A stretch of 64,000 nucleotides of DNA from GWF2-38-69 sp965228125 (GTDB taxonomy: Bacteria; Verrucomicrobiota; Lentisphaeria; Victivallales; GWF2-38-69), in the NCBI GenBank assembly GCA_965228125.1, contig OZ245791.1:2108001-2172000 (forward strand), given 5' to 3'. A program made the translations under genes and the position numbers. This document shows, one piece after another, positions 61,200-64,000 of the stretch (positions within the stretch are counted from its first letter, which is position 1; every line of letters begins with the position of its first letter). The notes under the pieces were generated by a model that saw nothing but the letters and a program-made list of their open reading frames with translations, was not told the origin of the DNA and did not search any database.

Positions 61200-62240
61200 A
61201 TGGGTCTTATTCATGAATTTCCAATACCTCAGTGTATTGAGAAGGATGAAGCGACAGCTACTCCTACATATGCAAAGTTTACTGCCGCTCCGTTTCAAAG
61301 CGGGTTTGCTCATACAATAGGCAATTCTTTGAGAAGAGTTCTTCTTTCTTCTCTTAAAGGCGCAGCTATTTCTGCTATTAGAATTGATGGCGTAACTCAT
61401 GAGTTTGCCACGATACATAAGGTAGTAGAAGATGTATCTGAGATAGTACTTAATCTGAAAAAAGTTCTGTTAGTAGCACATACAGAGCTTCCTAAGACTT
61501 TAGAAATTAAGAAGAAGACAGCGGGTGCTATTACTGCTGCTGACATAATAACTGACGGCACTATAGAAGTTGTTAATCCCGAACTTATAATTTGTCATCT
61601 TGATAAAGATACGAATTTTAGAGTTGAACTCGATATTGTCGAAGGGAGAGGGTTCAGAGCTTCCGAAAAGAATAAAAATGAAAGTCAGCCTGTTGGTACA
61701 ATTGCAATAGATTCTAATTTCAGTCCGGTAAGAAGAGTCCGTTATCAGGTAGGCGCTGCCCGAGTTGGGGAAGAAACAGAAATGGATAGTTTGATTCTCG
61801 AAGTTTGGACAGATGGTAGAATTACTCCTGAAGATGCTCTTGAGAAATCTGCAAAAATTTTCAGGGATCACCTTCGTCCGTTCTTTGGCCAAGCTGAAAA
61901 CCTTGAGCCTTCTGCTCTGATTAGCGATGAAGAAAAACCTCTCTTTAAGATTCTTTCTCAGAATGTAGAAATATTGAATCTGTCTGTTCGTTCGCAAAAC
62001 TGCCTGAATAACGCTAATCTTCAGCTTATCGGCGAGCTTTGTTCTAAGCCTGAAGCAAGAATGCTTAAATACAAAAATTTCGGTAAGAAATCTTTGGATG
62101 AGATCGTAGCTAAGTTAGCTCCTATGGGGCTGTCATTAGGAATGACATTTAGCGAGAATATAAGCGAAGCTATCAGAATGGAAGCACAAAAGCTTACTCA
62201 AAAACCAATCATAGAAGATGAAGAAATAGAAAGCGAGTAA
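61200..62240 (+). CDS. rpoA: RNA polymerase alpha subunit
   Basis: The 346 residues include the N-terminal dimerisation domain (FAHTIGNSLRRVLLSSLKGAA, AITAADI, NPELIICHL) and the C-terminal domain (LNLSVRSQNCLNNANL, GKKSLDEIVAKLAPMGLSLG) that binds UP elements. An acidic tail of about 15 residues is added at the end (IIEDEEIESE). CTGGAGG lies before the ATG. Confidence 0.97.
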   Translation: MGLIHEFPIPQCIEKDEATATPTYAKFTAAPFQSGFAHTIGNSLRRVLLSSLKGAAISAIRIDGVTHEFATIHKVVEDVSEIVLNLKKVLLVAHTELPKTLEIKKKTAGAITAADIITDGTIEVVNPELIICHLDKDTNFRVELDIVEGRGFRASEKNKNESQPVGTIAIDSNFSPVRRVRYQVGAARVGEETEMDSLILEVWTDGRITPEDALEKSAKIFRDHLRPFFGQAENLEPSALISDEEKPLFKILSQNVEILNLSVRSQNCLNNANLQLIGELCSKPEARMLKYKNFGKKSLDEIVAKLAPMGLSLGMTFSENISEAIRMEAQKLTQKPIIEDEEIESE

Positions 62241-62244
62241 AATT

Positions 62245-62646
62245 ATGCGTCATAAAAAACATACATTTAAAATCGGAAGAACTGACTCTCACAGAAAGTC
62301 TCTCCTTGCGAATCAGGTTTGCAGTCTTATTTTGGCAAAGAAAATTAATACGACTTTAGTCAAGGCTAAGGAAACCAAAAGGATTGCTGATAAGATGGTG
62401 ACTCTTGCTAAAAGCGGAACGCTTCATGATAGGCGTCGTGCCATAAGCAAGCTTCATAATACTGATGCCGTGAAGATTCTTTTTGACGAAATAGCACCAT
62501 CTTTCAGTGACAGAAAGGGTGGATATACAAGAATTATTCAGTTAGGCAGGAGAATTGGAGATGCTGCAGAAATGTGCATTCTTCAATGGGTAGAATTTTC
62601 AATGCCGGCTAAAGAAGAGAAAAAAACTGAAGCAAATACAAAATAA
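62245..62646 (+). CDS. rplQ: Ribosomal protein bL17
   Basis: The 133-residue protein of the 50S exit-tunnel region begins MRHKKHTFKIGRTDSHRK, with LVKAKETKRIADKMVTLAKSG and GGYTRIIQLGRRIGDAAEM. It starts 4 bases after rpoA and closes the operon before a terminator. Confidence 0.97.
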   Translation: MRHKKHTFKIGRTDSHRKSLLANQVCSLILAKKINTTLVKAKETKRIADKMVTLAKSGTLHDRRRAISKLHNTDAVKILFDEIAPSFSDRKGGYTRIIQLGRRIGDAAEMCILQWVEFSMPAKEEKKTEANTK

Positions 62647-62673
62647 AGATTAGAATTTATTTGTTGGAATTTG

Positions 62674-62693
62674 AGGACAGCTTAGGCTGTCCT
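62674..62693 (+). terminator. Rho-independent terminator after rplQ
   Basis: An 8-bp stem (aggacagc / gctgtcct) with a TTAG loop is followed by TTATTATTTT. It ends the adk-rplQ transcription region. Confidence 0.8.
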
Positions 62694-62788
62694 TTATTAT
62701 TTTCAGGGGAAATAGAAACAATTAATGTGGCAAGAGGCTTAAGGAAATAATACAATCACAAATACAAAGTTATAATTTTTGGGTACGT

Positions 62789-63589
62789 ATGCGAAATTTT
62801 GATAGCTGCCTTAATCTATTTATGCATGATATGAAGGACTTCGAGCGCCTTTCTCATGAGAAAACTTTGGATTTGATACTGAAATACAAAGAATCAGGGA
62901 ATAGAAAATTCCTTAATGAAGTTATTTTGGGTAATATTTGGTTTATTATATCCAGGGCTAAAAGGTACAACAACAGATACTTATCAGCATCTGATCTTAT
63001 TTATTCCGGTATGCTTGGAATGCTGAGGGCGGCAAAAAAATTTGATCCTTCCAGAAATATAAAATTTATTACATATGCATCCTATTGGATAGAAATGTAT
63101 ATGAAAAGAGAAGTTATTTATAATTCCTCTGTCGTTAAAATAACGCCAAGGACTTGGGAAATGGCGGCACTTTTTAAGAAACTGAGGGATTCAGGCTCCA
63201 GTGAAGAAGAGATAATAAAAAAATTAAAAGTCGGAAAAAAAACTTTACGTAAACTCAGATTAAATCATGCGGATATAAGTTTGAATTCGGCTGTAGATGA
63301 AGAACCAAACAGTCAGGACTTGGAAAAATTTGTACTAATAAATTATGAAACGCCTGCTGATATCTGTGAGGAAAACGATTTGTCTGATTATTTGATTTCT
63401 GCAGTCAGTACATTAAAGAAGAGAGAGCAGGAAATAATAATGAAAAAATTCGGACTCAAGAATTGCAGTGAAGAGAACTTAAAGAAAATAAGTTCGTTTC
63501 AGGAAATATCGCCGGAAAGGGTAAGGCAAATTTTAAAAAGTGGGCTGAGGAAACTTAAAAATAACCTCGCAAAAAAAGGAGTCGTTTAG
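62789..63589 (+). CDS. Sigma-70 family factor, alternative (RpoH-like size)
   Basis: The 266-residue factor has a short region 1.2 (LFMHDMKDFERLSHEK), region 2 (DLIYSGMLGMLRAAKKFD, FITYASYWIEMYMKRE), a reduced region 3 and region 4 (LKKREQEIIMKKFGL, FQEISPERVRQILKSGLRKLK). Size and order suggest a group 3 or RpoH-like sigma factor, but it is clearly diverged, so the regulon is unknown. Its stop overlaps the convergent HAD gene by 4 bases. Confidence 0.85.
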   Translation: MRNFDSCLNLFMHDMKDFERLSHEKTLDLILKYKESGNRKFLNEVILGNIWFIISRAKRYNNRYLSASDLIYSGMLGMLRAAKKFDPSRNIKFITYASYWIEMYMKREVIYNSSVVKITPRTWEMAALFKKLRDSGSSEEEIIKKLKVGKKTLRKLRLNHADISLNSAVDEEPNSQDLEKFVLINYETPADICEENDLSDYLISAVSTLKKREQEIIMKKFGLKNCSEENLKKISSFQEISPERVRQILKSGLRKLKNNLAKKGVV

Positions 63590-64000
63590 TTTTTGAAAGC
63601 TAAAGAAATGTCATAAATCTCCTGAGGAGAACTAACTAAAAATGACTTTATGCCCAGTTTTGCGGCTGCATTAACATTCAAGCTGCTGTCATCAAAAAAC
63701 AATATGTCTCCAGGTTTTGCTTGGAGTGCATTAATGACATATGTGAAAATTTCAGGAAATGGTTTTATCAGGCCAATTTCATGAGAGAAGAATAAATTGT
63801 CGAAGATTTCAAAAAGGTTATATTTGCTTTTGAGATATTGGACATGAGGCTGATTGGTATTGGAGAGGATAGAAAGGTTGAAGCTTTTTTTGAGCTCGGA
63901 AAACAATTCAAGGAACTTTGGTTTTGGAGGCCCTGTTATTGAACAGAAGTTCTTTTTGATTTCTTCAGGAGTTAGCTTGACTTTAAATTCTGAAACTATT
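63586..64000 (-). CDS. HAD-superfamily hydrolase, 3' part
   Basis: The frame is open to the window edge, so the N-terminal part with the catalytic DxD is missing. What is seen fits subfamily IA: LSILSNTNQPHV (motif 2), GLIKPFPEIF (motif 3 Lys) and ILFFDDSSLNVNAAAKLG (motif 4, two Asp). Such enzymes remove phosphate from sugar or nucleotide phosphates, or dehalogenate. The first visible residues are IVSEFKVKLTPEEIK. The substrate is unknown. Confidence 0.85.
   Translation of the reverse strand, partial: IVSEFKVKLTPEEIKKNFCSITGPPKPKFLELFSELKKSFNLSILSNTNQPHVQYLKSKYNLFEIFDNLFFSHEIGLIKPFPEIFTYVINALQAKPGDILFFDDSSLNVNAAAKLGIKSFLVSSPQEIYDISLAFKN

Noticed and set aside
1..64000. CRISPR arrays, insertion sequences, phage genes, rRNA or tRNA genes
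   Set aside because: No regularly spaced repeats, transposase or integrase genes, terminal inverted repeats, or structural RNA sequences were seen.

Overview
The window is AT-rich chromosomal DNA (roughly 38-40% G+C by eye) from a Gram-negative-type, probably strictly anaerobic bacterium. Genes for Kdo synthesis (kdsB, kdsA, kdsC), Lpt transport (lptC, lptA, lptB), ADP-heptose (hldD) and L-Ara4N steps (arnC, arnD) imply an LPS outer membrane. A 51-residue basic protein like a Verrucomicrobia/Chlamydiae-type family, and three pseudopilins with K, R or L instead of Gly before the FSLxE motif, point to the PVC superphylum, most likely Lentisphaerae/Victivallales or a relative. That placement is inference. 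A B12-type ribonucleotide reductase, a glycyl radical enzyme and a tungsten-type oxidoreductase fit an anaerobic life. No phage, insertion sequence, CRISPR array, rRNA or tRNA gene was seen.

Layout. 1-2.7 kb: end of a QueD-like gene, an EamA transporter and a dipeptidase. 2.7-8.1 kb: aspS, then the tig-clpP-clpX proteostasis operon. 8.2-10 kb: a sugar-nucleotide epimerase and an OlsB-like acyltransferase. 10.1-15.6 kb (minus): XdhC-like protein, a GAPOR-like tungsten enzyme, adenosine deaminase, a ferredoxin-type aldo/keto reductase and the small basic protein. 15.8-24.8 kb: 5'-nucleotidase, leuS, three pseudopilins, an HU-like protein, hisS and an Fe-alcohol dehydrogenase. 24.8-28.4 kb: phosphoesterase, MFS transporter, RlpA-like and GSCFA proteins. 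28.6-34.5 kb: a five-gene glycyl-radical operon. 34.5-45.3 kb: SixA, nrdJ, acid phosphatase, argG, prmC, lysA, alaS, a STAS protein and a YggS protein. 45.3-50.4 kb: kds-lpt-hpf cluster. 50.4-57.4 kb: arnD-arnC, trmH-like, ftsQ-like, hldD, ftsH and an FHA protein. 57.6-62.7 kb: adk-map-infA-rpmJ-rpsM-rpsK-rpsD-rpoA-rplQ. The end holds a sigma factor and the 3' part of a HAD gene.

The most interesting part is the 28.6-34.5 kb operon. It encodes an FSA-type aldolase, a glycyl-radical activase, a glycyl radical enzyme of the E. coli YbiW/PflD type, a ROK kinase and a DeoR regulator. I read it as a kinase-fed version of the anhydroglycolysis route (1,5-anhydrohexitol-6-phosphate to 1-deoxyfructose-6-phosphate to glyceraldehyde-3-phosphate plus hydroxyacetone). 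Second is a bacterial homologue of archaeal glyceraldehyde-3-phosphate:ferredoxin oxidoreductase placed directly behind an XdhC-type cofactor maturation gene. The two could be linked through glyceraldehyde-3-phosphate, but that is inference.
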